The notes: a model not told the origin generated them from the letters alone. DNA of 64,000 bases from Aminipila sp963524205 (GCA_963524205.1 CAURED010000006.1:113459-177458), one strand, 5' to 3'; shown: positions 35,405 through 45,520, counted from the first letter of the stretch. A program made the numbers and translations.

Positions 35405-38400
35405 ATGACAAACAACTTAATAATACGAAAAAGTATATCTGTACTTTTAATGATTACCCTGATTCTTTCGGGGTTTTTTATTACCCCAAATCAGGTAAAA
35501 GCGCTTACTGTAGAAAAAAAGGTAACCAAATATCACCTGGATATAGGGGTGCAGCATATATGGGGAACGGAAGACAAGAAGGGTAATATAATTTGGGATG
35601 ATGACATTGGACCGGGTGGAACAATGTACGATATTAATCCTAGTATCACGTTTTCTAAAGAGGTATCTAACGTAAAGGTATACCCATACAGTGCATTTAA
35701 GTTTAACTGGAACGATAAAGAATATTATACCAGTAACGTGGGAAGTGAGGGTTATTATAAAGACAATTATGCCGACTATGCTTCTAAGACGATTAATGTA
35801 TCTCATGCTTCGGCGAATGGTAAAAGTGTAAGCTGTTCATACAATGCTAGCATGAATAGTATAAAAGAATATAACCTAACGGATAAATTAAATCGTAGGC
35901 AAATAGATCAGGTTTTCCGACTGATGGCCGGCCCTAACTCTGACAATCCGGAAGCCGATGTAGCAAAGAACTTTCCAAGCTTCTACTCAAAACTGAATAA
36001 AGGAAGAAATGGTGTAGATCCAAAAGTACATGCGTATATGTATTTCACTCCCGTTATTATTCAGTATGATGTAAAAGAAATGGTGGAAATTCCCGATCCT
36101 GATCCAGAAAGCATTATCGCAGATTTGGACGTACCAAAAGAAGCAAAAATGAATGAAACATTTAATGTTATTGATGCGTGTAGAGTGGGAGAAAAAACGG
36201 AACTAGATTATGCCCAGGTATACAGAACGGTAGGGAATAGTGCAAAAGAATTAATTGCTACGTGGGAAGGAACAGGAGCAAAGGGAGAAAATACAGGGCA
36301 AAGTATAAGTCAGTTTTTTGCAGAACAGTGTACTTTAACCTATGAAATAAAAGGTGCAACCGTTAATGGATTAACAGACACTGCAACAAAGACAGTAAAT
36401 ATCATAGATGGAAGAGAGATAGAGGCAAAAGCAATATTAGACCTTGATAAATTTACTTATGAAGGCTGGCCTGCAGATGCAGAAGACTGGTCTGAATTTA
36501 CAGTAGATGGAGTCAGATACTCTGCAGAGCGGGCATATAAAGAAAAAATTGCATCGAATAAATTTAGAACAGAGGGTGGAACTGTAAAAAGAGACGGATA
36601 TAATGCTATCGTAACCTATCCCAAAAGGGGAACGTATCCTGTTAATTTAGAAGTTACAATAAAACCAACTGGACAAAAACTAACTGATACTAAAAATATT
36701 GAAGTAAGAAAAACACCTTACGTTATACACTCCCTAGGTGGTTTTCAAAAACAGAATAGAAAGCAGATACTCACATTCAATGTGGCCACCTATCCTGATA
36801 AACCACTTGTAGATTATGACATCACCATCAAAGATTTAAAGTCCAATGAAGTTATAAGTCTTACTAAAAATGCTCCACAGGAAAACGGAGCATGTATCAA
36901 AACAAGAACGGTGAAAAGTGAGGTACAGGACAAATATTGGACTACTTTAACCGTTGAGTTTTTAACGAAATATCCTCGTTATGATTTAACTGGCGATACA
37001 TCACAAAGGTTTAGTTACAAAATTAAAGTTACAGACAGCAAAGGTGATTCTGATGATGCATATAAGGAGTTTGATGTTGTACCCGATAAACCGCCTGTGC
37101 CCTTAATTAACATGCAGACGGCTTTCTTAAGGGCAGAGGGAAGCAATATGGCACATCTTGAAGCAGCAGACGGAAGCCAAAGTGACGGTGACCAACTACT
37201 TAGAACTTGGAGCATTGTAAATCACAATCCAATAGACAATAAAAAGATTGGTGACTTCGTTAATGCAGCTACCGTAAATGGTTATGAAAATCTAGCTTTT
37301 GGTACAAACCAGACCATAGGCTGGTATAAAGAGGGCGTTGGGAAAACAACGGTTAAACTCCATGTAAAGGATATATGGACTGAACCCACATTGGAAGAAT
37401 ACATAAATCCGTCAGATTACTTAGAAGCAGAAACCACAGCAGGAACAGAGGTCATTAATATTGCCCCTGTAGTAAGCATTGAGCCGTTAGAAATGTTAAA
37501 GGCCAATATTGCTATCATGGTTAAGGCTAATGAGTATCAATCGGTACAAAACCAATTAAATAGCTTACAGGTTTCGTTGATTGAAAAAGGCATAGATGGA
37601 AATGTATCCTTAGTGAAACTTGTGGATGGTACGAAAGAAGGACAGGCAACCATATCGGGTGACAATTCCTATATGGGAACATATAACTGCGATTCAGAAA
37701 GGATGTATTTCGTTCATGGGGGCGATAGCAGTTCTTTCAAAATAAGTGCTTATGATAATGATACAGGAAGGGAAGTATGGAGCTATCCTGTAGGAGCAAA
37801 TGGAATTTCAAGCATATATATTGACCGAAACAGAGAAAAATATGTGATTGCCGATCAGAACTTAAATGGAACTAAAACAGCAGTTATACTTGATAGAAAT
37901 ACTGGAGCATACTTAACTGGAATAAGCGGAATTTACCTAGATGGTGAAGTATTTTTGAGCAATGACGAAAAAAGGTTATACTGTGTAAATGACACAGGCA
38001 TATATCGGCTAGACCTTAAATCAGGGCAGTACAAATGTGTAATCAGTGATAATACCATCAGACAGCCTAGAATGAATAATGGGAAAATAGGGTTTTCAGC
38101 AAAATTTGCAGACAGTCAATATTATATAGGTAGTTTTGATATGACCACTGAGCAGATAGATAAGAATATTGCACCTGTGTATGATTATGCTACAAGCCCC
38201 AATCAAATGGGGACAGAAAGAGGAGATAATATTTTTGTTGCTGATTGGAGCAATGCTGGAAAGGTGCTTATCATAAGAACTTCAGGTAATTATGGGGATG
38301 ATTATGGTGGAGATATATGGCTTGTTGATACAGTAAAAAATACACAAAAAAATATTTGCCACGATAATGGTCGTGAAGATGCCATAAGCGGTGGTTTAAT

Positions 38401-41400
38401 ACTAGATGAGAGTGGAAATTGTAGATATGCTGTAACAACTATAGTTCATAGGTCAGACGCATATAAGTATTATAATTACGCAAAGCTATATGATTTGTCA
38501 GGGAAGTTAATAGCGTCAACTGACAAAGCTAAAACTAGAGATAGAGAGCATTTAAATAATGGATTTTACAACAGTACTGATAACACCATTTATATTTTTG
38601 AGTTTGCTTTTTATGGCAAAGCAGCTAAATATAATTTAACTACTGGCAAGTGGGAGCAGAGTTGGGGAAGTTCCATATTTGATAGTTATTCAGGGCAATT
38701 AAAAGTCTTTGACAATGGGATTTTTTCCTTTAATGACGGCAACAATGACGATAGGCATGAGAGTTTTTATAATATGTATTTCTTGAAAAGATTAACTTCC
38801 CAAGACGATATAGCATATAAAGCTTTAGGTAAACACTCCAACTTAAATAATGAAGATAAAAGTTATGCGGCTTTTGTAGGAATGGATAGCAGTAATTTAC
38901 CTGTTACAAATGAGGTTATAAAGGAAACAGGAGCAAAAGCAATACATTTAAATTTAGCTGATTCATTTTCTTCATTAGCAGACAAGGTAAAAGAACTATC
39001 AAAGGAAGCAGGATATAAGTTGCAATTAACAGGAAATAAAGCGAATTCAGCAAGTATATCCAAAGAAATAAACTTACTTCCTAATACAAAATACAATTAC
39101 AGCTATGATATGCAGTTATTGTCAGGCTCTGCTATAGATACCTTTACGGTTCAGAGGACACCTGACAAGGATAATGGGACTAAATATTATAAGGAAATAG
39201 TTTATCAGGAGGATTTCACGAATCGAAGTTCGGGAAGAAACAATGAATCAGGTGTAGGAAGTGCCACCTTTAATTTAGAAAGGAATGGTTATGTTTCCTT
39301 TAAGATGAACACAGATACTTATGGCGATAGAACAATAATAATTGACGGAAAAACAGTAGCGTATAACAGTGCGAATACAAACGATGAGGCTAGAAACGCG
39401 GATAGAGCTTTTCTTGCTCTTTTACCTGCGGGAACGCATACAGTTACTTCTTCTATAGCAAAGGATTACAATAGCGTAATAAAAACCATAGAGGCAGGCT
39501 ATTTGTCTACAGAAGATAATACGTTTAGTAATACAGGGGTAAACTTGCAGGAGGGAACAGAAGGAACGGTTACAGGTTCTTTTACTACACCAAAAGACTT
39601 AATGTTCTATAAAAATGATACTGCTTATACTGCCACAAAAATAAATGCATATGATATGGTGAATAAAGGGTATATCACTTATAGTGCATCAGGGGGATAT
39701 GGCTATGTAACGGATAACGGAAATCAGTTAAATGTCCATTCAGATAACCGTGTATCAAATAAAGGGTATTTAACAGCCAACTTAGATGTAACAATAAAAG
39801 CACCGCCAGACAAAAAACTGCTAATAAAAAGCAGCAGGGATGTAACCATCCTAAATGAGGGGGAACAAACATACTTTAGGTTTTCTGATAAAGTGTATTA
39901 TGCTAACCATGGATATAGCAGAGAATTTACGGTAATGTCAGGAATTGAGGCAGTTGAAATTCCTGCTAATAACTGTCCGTGGATTAATGATGCTATTCTT
40001 TTAGGAAACTTTTCAACTGTTGCAGCAGGGAACAAAATCGGTGCTGACAGCTATGGTAAAGATTTTTACTGGATTGACACAAGTACAATAGATTGTAAGG
40101 TCTATAAATGTACCATTGCTGACCCAAAAGATACAAATGTAATCATAGGCTTTAGTAACGTAAACAGTAACAGCAATTTAAACATTCTGATATCAAATTT
40201 AAGATTAGAAATGATTAATAACAGCAAAAACGCTAAAGGAACTGAGCTTATTAGTAAATTTGCAAGTGAAAATAGTTTGGATAGTTGGAATGTACAAACT
40301 AAAGGATATGGGCAAGCGGAAATGAAGATAGTAGAACCCGCTAAAAAAGATGAAGATGCTCCGCTTGTTTACAAGAAAGGACAGCTTATTTCCTACAAAA
40401 TTTATTATTCAGATTATGAAAAAGACCCTAGTAAGAGTGGCTATTGGCTGTATGCACACACACCGTACAATGATGGAGAGAACCCCGAATCTGCTATTAT
40501 TTACGATGAAGATGGTAACATAAAATCAATTTGTGGACAGGCCGTTACAACAGGAGCAGTGACTATTGACGAAGCTGTAAGCATAGCAAAAGCAAAGGGC
40601 CTAAAAATATTAGATAAACCGATAGATCGATTTTATGTAGATGGCAAGTATACCGTTTTCCATTGGGAAGTTGACGATACATCAAGGGGAGATGTTGTAA
40701 ATGGCTATCCCACTTATGATAAGGTGTCAAATACGGCAGAACTGACTTTCTATGTGGAGGGCAGTGCTACAGCACCCTGGATTACAGGGATTAGTACAAG
40801 TCCAGCAAAGGTAACTGAAAATATCAACTTTAGCATAAATGTAGGTATTGACGATGTGGAAAAGGATATTTTAAACCTTACAACAGAGGTTTACAAAGAC
40901 AAAAAGCTTATATTCACACACAGAAAAAAGAATATAAAGCCTACAGATTCTTTGGGAGAAATATCTGTTAATGGCAAACATGTAGATGGTACACCAGCTG
41001 TAGGGAATATAGTTTATCCAATGACCAATACAGGAGCATTACCAGATAAAGCACAGGTGGGAACCTATGAAGTGGTATGTACTGTAAGAGACCAGACAGG
41101 AGCAGGAATGGGAACATACAAATTCATAGTTGTATCTGAGGGGAAAATAACGGGGCAGGTTTATCATACGGAGCAGTGGGATATAAACCGTAAAAAGTAT
41201 AATTTAAAGCGTTTCAAAGATGAGATAAACCGAAGTATTCCATATGCAGAATATATGAAGTTAAAAGAGCCAAGGACAAGAGGAACAAATGTATTCTGGT
41301 CAGGTGAAAAGTTTATGTTAAATGCCGAAGTTGCAGGATCACCCGAAAAGGTTACGTGCAGTATAAATGGAACAACCTATAAGACGAATATGAAAAACAG

Positions 41401-41605
41401 CGGGAAGAAAAACACCGCAGGGGAATCTATTTGTACAGCAAGTCTGTGGGACAAATCGATGATTAATAAATGGGGAAGGAAAGAACCTGTTGAGTTGACC
41501 TTTACCTTTACAGCTTACTATAGCGGTGGCACTATAAAAAGACATGAAGTGAGGGTGATAGTAGACAATATGGATGACTACTGGAAACTGCATCGAGCGT
41601 TTTAA
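35405..41605 (+). CDS. Giant secreted multidomain protein, 2066 aa
   Basis: Secreted protein with a signal peptide (LLMITLILSGFFITPNQVKA). After an N-terminal module (to about residue 230) come Ig/PKD-like strand-rich modules (about 240-690), then a helical stretch near 700, then a region of repeated propeller blades from about 750 to 1130 (GREVWSYPVGANGI, GEVFLSNDEKRLYCV, GDIWLVD). Further jelly-roll or Ig-like modules continue to the C-terminus. No LPXTG or SLH anchor is seen. It resembles the large proteins annotated Athe_2463-like in anaerobes, as far as I recall. The function is unknown; the SLH gene just upstream may provide attachment. AGGAGG precedes the ATG. Confidence 0.85.
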   Translation: MTNNLIIRKSISVLLMITLILSGFFITPNQVKALTVEKKVTKYHLDIGVQHIWGTEDKKGNIIWDDDIGPGGTMYDINPSITFSKEVSNVKVYPYSAFKFNWNDKEYYTSNVGSEGYYKDNYADYASKTINVSHASANGKSVSCSYNASMNSIKEYNLTDKLNRRQIDQVFRLMAGPNSDNPEADVAKNFPSFYSKLNKGRNGVDPKVHAYMYFTPVIIQYDVKEMVEIPDPDPESIIADLDVPKEAKMNETFNVIDACRVGEKTELDYAQVYRTVGNSAKELIATWEGTGAKGENTGQSISQFFAEQCTLTYEIKGATVNGLTDTATKTVNIIDGREIEAKAILDLDKFTYEGWPADAEDWSEFTVDGVRYSAERAYKEKIASNKFRTEGGTVKRDGYNAIVTYPKRGTYPVNLEVTIKPTGQKLTDTKNIEVRKTPYVIHSLGGFQKQNRKQILTFNVATYPDKPLVDYDITIKDLKSNEVISLTKNAPQENGACIKTRTVKSEVQDKYWTTLTVEFLTKYPRYDLTGDTSQRFSYKIKVTDSKGDSDDAYKEFDVVPDKPPVPLINMQTAFLRAEGSNMAHLEAADGSQSDGDQLLRTWSIVNHNPIDNKKIGDFVNAATVNGYENLAFGTNQTIGWYKEGVGKTTVKLHVKDIWTEPTLEEYINPSDYLEAETTAGTEVINIAPVVSIEPLEMLKANIAIMVKANEYQSVQNQLNSLQVSLIEKGIDGNVSLVKLVDGTKEGQATISGDNSYMGTYNCDSERMYFVHGGDSSSFKISAYDNDTGREVWSYPVGANGISSIYIDRNREKYVIADQNLNGTKTAVILDRNTGAYLTGISGIYLDGEVFLSNDEKRLYCVNDTGIYRLDLKSGQYKCVISDNTIRQPRMNNGKIGFSAKFADSQYYIGSFDMTTEQIDKNIAPVYDYATSPNQMGTERGDNIFVADWSNAGKVLIIRTSGNYGDDYGGDIWLVDTVKNTQKNICHDNGREDAISGGLILDESGNCRYAVTTIVHRSDAYKYYNYAKLYDLSGKLIASTDKAKTRDREHLNNGFYNSTDNTIYIFEFAFYGKAAKYNLTTGKWEQSWGSSIFDSYSGQLKVFDNGIFSFNDGNNDDRHESFYNMYFLKRLTSQDDIAYKALGKHSNLNNEDKSYAAFVGMDSSNLPVTNEVIKETGAKAIHLNLADSFSSLADKVKELSKEAGYKLQLTGNKANSASISKEINLLPNTKYNYSYDMQLLSGSAIDTFTVQRTPDKDNGTKYYKEIVYQEDFTNRSSGRNNESGVGSATFNLERNGYVSFKMNTDTYGDRTIIIDGKTVAYNSANTNDEARNADRAFLALLPAGTHTVTSSIAKDYNSVIKTIEAGYLSTEDNTFSNTGVNLQEGTEGTVTGSFTTPKDLMFYKNDTAYTATKINAYDMVNKGYITYSASGGYGYVTDNGNQLNVHSDNRVSNKGYLTANLDVTIKAPPDKKLLIKSSRDVTILNEGEQTYFRFSDKVYYANHGYSREFTVMSGIEAVEIPANNCPWINDAILLGNFSTVAAGNKIGADSYGKDFYWIDTSTIDCKVYKCTIADPKDTNVIIGFSNVNSNSNLNILISNLRLEMINNSKNAKGTELISKFASENSLDSWNVQTKGYGQAEMKIVEPAKKDEDAPLVYKKGQLISYKIYYSDYEKDPSKSGYWLYAHTPYNDGENPESAIIYDEDGNIKSICGQAVTTGAVTIDEAVSIAKAKGLKILDKPIDRFYVDGKYTVFHWEVDDTSRGDVVNGYPTYDKVSNTAELTFYVEGSATAPWITGISTSPAKVTENINFSINVGIDDVEKDILNLTTEVYKDKKLIFTHRKKNIKPTDSLGEISVNGKHVDGTPAVGNIVYPMTNTGALPDKAQVGTYEVVCTVRDQTGAGMGTYKFIVVSEGKITGQVYHTEQWDINRKKYNLKRFKDEINRSIPYAEYMKLKEPRTRGTNVFWSGEKFMLNAEVAGSPEKVTCSINGTTYKTNMKNSGKKNTAGESICTASLWDKSMINKWGRKEPVELTFTFTAYYSGGTIKRHEVRVIVDNMDDYWKLHRAF

Positions 41606-41628
41606 AAAAACTAAACAATAATTAAGCA

Positions 41629-41676
41629 TTGCACATATATAAAAAAGAAGATATAATTATATCGATAAAACGATAT
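41629..41676 (+). promoter_or_regulatory. Promoter and operator of the toxin-antitoxin operon
   Basis: TTGCAC, 17 bases and TATAAT (41652-41657), followed at once by the palindrome ATATCG-ATAAAA-CGATAT (41659-41676). An operator at the start site fits autorepression by the antitoxin. Confidence 0.8.
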
Positions 41677-41692
41677 GAAAGGAAGTGAGCAT

Positions 41693-41965
41693 ATGATTAT
41701 AAAAGCTTCGGCATCACTTAGAAACGATTATGGTGCAATATCTAATTTAGCAAAAGAAACGAATGAACCTATATATATTACCAAAAATGGTGAAGGGGAT
41801 ATGGTGCTTATGAGCATTGAAGCCTTTGAAAGACGTGAACAGATTTTAAAACTTAGAGCTAAGATTTTGCAGGCAGAACAAGAACGTATAGATGGAGCCA
41901 AAACCATGAGTATACAAGAAGCAAGACAAGGTCTGAGGGAACGAATTAATGAGATACAGTGTTAG
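41693..41965 (+). CDS. Phd/YefM-type antitoxin
   Basis: 90-aa antitoxin of the Phd/YefM superfamily: the N-terminal DNA-binding half (RNDYGAISNLAKETNEPIYI, TKNGEGDMVLMSIEAFE) and a helical C-terminus that would wrap the toxin. The ATG at 41693 follows AAAGGAAGTGAG. It overlaps the toxin gene by 17 bases. By family knowledge it represses its own operon, and the palindrome upstream supports that. Confidence 0.92.
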   Translation: MIIKASASLRNDYGAISNLAKETNEPIYITKNGEGDMVLMSIEAFERREQILKLRAKILQAEQERIDGAKTMSIQEARQGLRERINEIQC

Positions 41966-42263
41966 GCTGCTTCCTACAGCGTGGGAAGATTTAAAAGCTA
42001 TTGAAGATTATTATATAGCTGAGTTTGGTAAAGATTCAGCAATCAAAGTTAGTGACAGTATTTTAGATGCAATTGAAAGGCTGGAAGAATTTCCGGATTC
42101 GGGTTCATTTACACCGGATGAATGGTTAAATGAGCAGGGATACAAAATGATAATATGTGGTAAATTTGTAGCAATTCATAAGCAGATAGAAAACGAGATC
42201 TATGTGTACCATATAGCAAATACTCAGACTGAATATACAAAATTGTTTTTCAAAACATGTTAG
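41949..42263 (+). CDS. RelE/ParE-type toxin
   Basis: 104-aa toxin of the RelE/ParE fold, starting RYSVRLLPTAWEDLKAIEDY, with RLEEFPDSG in the middle and the C-terminal strands VYHIANTQTEY. Whether it cleaves mRNA on the ribosome (RelE) or poisons gyrase (ParE) is not clear; the N-terminal half looks more ParE-like. Translationally coupled to the antitoxin. Confidence 0.9.
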   Translation: MRYSVRLLPTAWEDLKAIEDYYIAEFGKDSAIKVSDSILDAIERLEEFPDSGSFTPDEWLNEQGYKMIICGKFVAIHKQIENEIYVYHIANTQTEYTKLFFKTC

Positions 42264-42286
42264 TAAAAATTAAATAGTTATTGCTT

Positions 42287-42328
42287 AAAGGAAGATTTTA
42301 AAGATAAATTTAGAATCTTCCTTTTTTC
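42287..42328 (+). terminator. Terminator after the toxin-antitoxin operon
   Basis: AAAGGAAGATT / AATCTTCCTTT hairpin ending in T6. Confidence 0.85.
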
Positions 42329-42349
42329 ATTTTTTGAAAGGAGTAAATC

Positions 42350-42835
42350 ATGGCAAAGAAAGAAAAGAAGCATCAGCTGGTGGATATATTAAGAGTTGAG
42401 GGAATTATGGCACAAGGGGATGGTTTAAACCCTAAGATTGTTATGCGAGATAAGCGATTAACTCCTGAAGCAAAATGTATTTATAGTTATCTGGCTAGTT
42501 TTGCAGGGGGAGGAAATCAAGCTTTTCCAAGCAGAAACATTATGCTGGAAGAATTACAAATGTCAAAAGATAGATATTATAAACACCTTAAATATTTAAC
42601 AGATGCAGATTACATAAGAGTTGAACGTACCAAGAACAGTACTGGAACCTTTGACAAAAACATTTACACAATAGTGGCACTGCCCAATCCAGTAGTTACA
42701 GATAAAAATGTTACTGAAGATATGAAGAAAAATGAAAACACAGTTGATCAGAATAGCAAACCTGCGGGAAGTCAGAAAAAGCCTGGTATAAAAAAATTAC
42801 ATGTCAAAGAAAGAGCCAGTGTGATGGAGCTTAGG
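42350..42835 (+). pseudogene. Helix-turn-helix replication-type protein, truncated
   Basis: The first ~155 residues form a winged-helix protein like plasmid or phage replication initiators/replisome organisers (DKRLTPEAKCIYSYLASFAG, FPSRNIMLEELQMSKDRYYK). From about 42835 the frame runs on to 43072 but the DNA there is the opposite-strand end of the HAD gene, so the last ~80 residues are artefact. The native C-terminus is lost by a deletion joining the two genes tail to tail. Confidence 0.75.
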
Positions 42836-42843
42836 AGCCATAT

Positions 42844-43344
42844 CTATGTTTTCAATACAGAATTTAAAAAATATGGGGATGGGTTTTCATATTTTATTCT
42901 GTCAGATATAAAATGTCCATCAAATAAGTCAATAATGCCGGCATATGATAGATGCTTTAGTTGTGTGCTATATACACCGTTAGAAGCTGAGTATATTTTC
43001 TTTTCCATTTTTCTAAGTTCAGTCAAAGTGTATTCTGCATGTGGAATAAGTTGGGAGGAGTTATCAAGGTAGAATCTGTATTGATCTTCCCACGCTCTGC
43101 CATCAACTGTAATACCATAAAGTTGAAAGAACTCATGAAAACGCGTATTTAGAACAGCATCTTTTGAAATTTTGCCTTGCTCAAGGTTACTCCATAAAGT
43201 GGCGTTTATTTTTTTGTATTTCTTCAATAAATCGTCAGTGTAGGTTAGACCTGCTCTTTCAATAATTTTTATAAAACTGCTTCTTTCTGCAGTATCAAAA
43301 TCCAAAATAGTATTATCTAAATCCATTAATATAATATCATACAT
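42844..43344 (-). pseudogene. HAD hydrolase (YjjG-like), C-terminally truncated
   Basis: 166 residues of a HAD phosphatase resembling the YjjG pyrimidine nucleotidase group: motif I DLDNTILDFD, motif II SASNGV, and motif III KYENPSP at the very end. Family members run to about 225-230 aa, so motif IV (DD) is missing. The start at 43344 follows AGGAGC. Because motif IV binds the metal, this copy should be inactive. Confidence 0.8.
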
Positions 43345-43380
43345 AATTTGTAGCTCCTTTATAAATTTTTTTATGATGAA

Positions 43381-43926
43381 AACATTTATAAAATAAACAG
43401 TCAAGTAACTTGCTGCTATTTTATTTTATCAGGTGTTGCTAAAATTTATATAGAGCATAGTAATGGAAGGCGTTCAATCCTCGATTTTGCAGGGGGCAAT
43501 GATTGGTTAGGAGAACTCTCCTTGTTTTGTAATGAGGCTAATATAAAAGAAAATAGGGTTCTTCAAGATATCAAATGTCTGGGATTTGATTTGAATGCAT
43601 TGCGGAAACTATGCAAAGAAGATGCAAGTGTTTCCTTTTATTTTGCATCGTATATTTCTAATAAATTATTATCAAGAAGTTATCGAATGAGCGAAAGCTT
43701 AAACTATTCTTTGGATAAGAGGCTTGCAACATTTATCCTTCAATATCAACACAATGGCAGATATGAGATGCCACATACTGATGTTTCCGAATATTTAAAT
43801 GTTAGTTATCGGCATGTGTTATACGTTATGAAGCAATTTCGAGAGTGTGGAATCTTAGAAAAAGATACAGGAAAAGGGTATGCTATCACTGATATTGAAA
43901 AGTTGAAGGAATTTCAGGATAAATGA
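43381..43926 (+). pseudogene. Crp/Fnr-family regulator lacking its N-terminus
   Basis: The sense frame is readable from about 43381: NIYKINSQVTCCYFILSG, GRRSILDFAGGNDWLGELSL of a cyclic-nucleotide-binding-like domain, then the helix-turn-helix (VSEYLNVSYRHVLYVMKQF). No ATG lies in frame before the domain; the only usable start is a TTG at 43522 inside it. The first ~35 residues are lost at the junction with the HAD fragment. It resembles YeiL-type regulators. Confidence 0.65.
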
Positions 43927-44043
43927 AGATATTGCTCTCTCTATTTTAATTATAACATAAGGAAAGTGGACAATATAGCCTTATAATATCTGGTATATGC
44001 AAGTATACTAATATGTAATTAATTAATTTGGAGGTAAGATTAG

Positions 44044-44793
44044 ATGAATATAAAATTTGATCCCAATAACATTGTTATTAAACTCTGTGTAATGGGGATG
44101 GGTTTAGAAGATAGTGGGAACGTAGAAGAAGCAAGCATGATGTTTTATAAAGCATGGAATGAAGCAACAGATGACTATGAAAAATTTATTGCAGCTTATC
44201 ATTTAGCTCGTCAACAAAAGAATATTACAGACAAATTGAAATGGATGGAAACATCTTTACAGTGTGCGCTAAATATAAATGATGATAATGTAAAGAGTGC
44301 ATACTCCACGTTATATGGAAACATTTCCAAGTGCTATGAGGAGTTGCATGACTCTGATAATGCAAAAAGAAATTATGAATTATCTGAATTATATAAAGGT
44401 GCACTTTCTGATAAAGGACCATTTTATCATGGGACTAAGGCAGATTTAAAGGTTGGTGATTTACTGACAGCGGGTGAAATTTCAAATTACAAGCCTGAGC
44501 TTCAAATGAATCACATTTATTTCACTGCTAATACCAATGGCGCCGGCCTTGCAGCGGCATTAGCAAAAGGGGAAGGAAGAGAACGCGTTTATATAATTGA
44601 ACCAATAGGTGAATTTGAAAACGACCCTAATGTTACTGACAAAAAATTTCCAGGTAACTTAACACGTTCTTATCGCTCAAAAGAACCCTTAAGAATTATT
44701 GGGGAGGAAACAGAGTGGACAAAACTGACAACTACGGAACTAAGCAAATGGCGTGAAAATTTAGCAAAAAGCAAGGGCGAAATTATCAACTAA
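44044..44793 (+). CDS. Rifamycin ADP-ribosyltransferase with N-terminal TPR-like domain
   Basis: Inactivates rifamycins by transferring ADP-ribose from NAD. The C-terminal 125 residues are a full Arr domain: FYHGTKADLKVGDLLTAG, NHIYFTANTNGA, GEGRERVYIIEPIGEFE, DKKFPGN and SYRSKEPLRI. The N-terminal ~120 residues are helical tetratricopeptide-like repeats (AYHLARQQKNITDKLKWMET). Stand-alone Arr proteins are only ~140 aa, so this is a fusion, with the helical part maybe a sensor or partner-binding module. GGAGG precedes the ATG. No other resistance gene is adjacent. Confidence 0.88.
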   Translation: MNIKFDPNNIVIKLCVMGMGLEDSGNVEEASMMFYKAWNEATDDYEKFIAAYHLARQQKNITDKLKWMETSLQCALNINDDNVKSAYSTLYGNISKCYEELHDSDNAKRNYELSELYKGALSDKGPFYHGTKADLKVGDLLTAGEISNYKPELQMNHIYFTANTNGAGLAAALAKGEGRERVYIIEPIGEFENDPNVTDKKFPGNLTRSYRSKEPLRIIGEETEWTKLTTTELSKWRENLAKSKGEIIN

Positions 44794-44873
44794 ACATGTA
44801 AAAAAATCAAGAAACCCTACATTGCAATTGCCCAAACAGGATTAATAAGGAGATTATTAAGGATAATATTGAT

Positions 44874-44902
44874 TTGACTATTTATTATCAAAGTGATAAT
44901 AT
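44874..44902 (+). promoter_or_regulatory. Promoter and operator of the HTH regulator
   Basis: TTGACT, 17 bases and TAATAT; the spacer and -10 hold the palindrome TATTATCA-AAG-TGATAATA (44883-44901). The same promoter and palindrome stand before the ABC operon at 45521. Confidence 0.85.
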
Positions 44903-44929
44903 TGTCATAAACTGTTAGGAGGGAATGTT

Positions 44930-45472
44930 ATGGAACAAAAAATTATGGATTGCTTTACACACCCAATAAAATGCAAACTGTTATTAGAACTATATTCTGC
45001 CGGAAAAGCAACTGCTAAACAACTTGCAGAAATATATAACGATATTCCACAGGCAACCCTATACCGCCACTTAAAACGTATGACAAATGACGGTATTTTG
45101 AAAGTAGTCGAAGAAAATCAAGTAAGAGGGACGATAGAAAAAACCTATGCGGTTGCCATTGATTTAGACTCCAGTGGGCAGGAGTTAATTGGTGCAAACG
45201 CGGGCGATGCCTATATGCAAATGTTTATGCAGTATGTTTTTGGATTTATCAAACAATTTCAAGCGTATTGTAAAAAATCGGATATCGATATTCCAAAAGA
45301 CCAGTCGGGCTTTTCACTTGCGCCGATATATGCAACCGATGAAGAATTGGCATCCGCGATAGATGAATACGCGAAAATCATTCAGCCGCTTTATAAAAAT
45401 AATCCCACGCCTGATAGAAAATTACGAAGTATAGGTTTGATTATTTCACCGCCCGAAAATTACAACAAATAA
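44930..45472 (+). CDS. ArsR-like winged-helix repressor
   Basis: 180 aa. The N-terminal winged helix-turn-helix (HPIKCKLLLELYSAGKATAK, then TLYRHLKRMTNDGILKVVEE) belongs to the ArsR/HTH_20 type, and a helical C-terminal domain may sense a ligand. The ATG follows GGAGGG. It sits between two identical operator-promoters, one for itself and one for the ABC genes. It is therefore probably the repressor of both. Base composition is higher in GC than the flanking DNA, suggesting arrival as a unit. Confidence 0.85.
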   Translation: MEQKIMDCFTHPIKCKLLLELYSAGKATAKQLAEIYNDIPQATLYRHLKRMTNDGILKVVEENQVRGTIEKTYAVAIDLDSSGQELIGANAGDAYMQMFMQYVFGFIKQFQAYCKKSDIDIPKDQSGFSLAPIYATDEELASAIDEYAKIIQPLYKNNPTPDRKLRSIGLIISPPENYNK

Positions 45473-45520
45473 GTCTTTCAAAGCTCCTTTTATTGTCCAT
45501 GCGGTAAGGGAGCTTATCTA

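Noticed and set aside
41339..41629. 96-aa minus-strand frame at the end of the giant gene
   Set aside because: Lies fully in the coding region of the 2066-aa protein and has no ribosome binding site.
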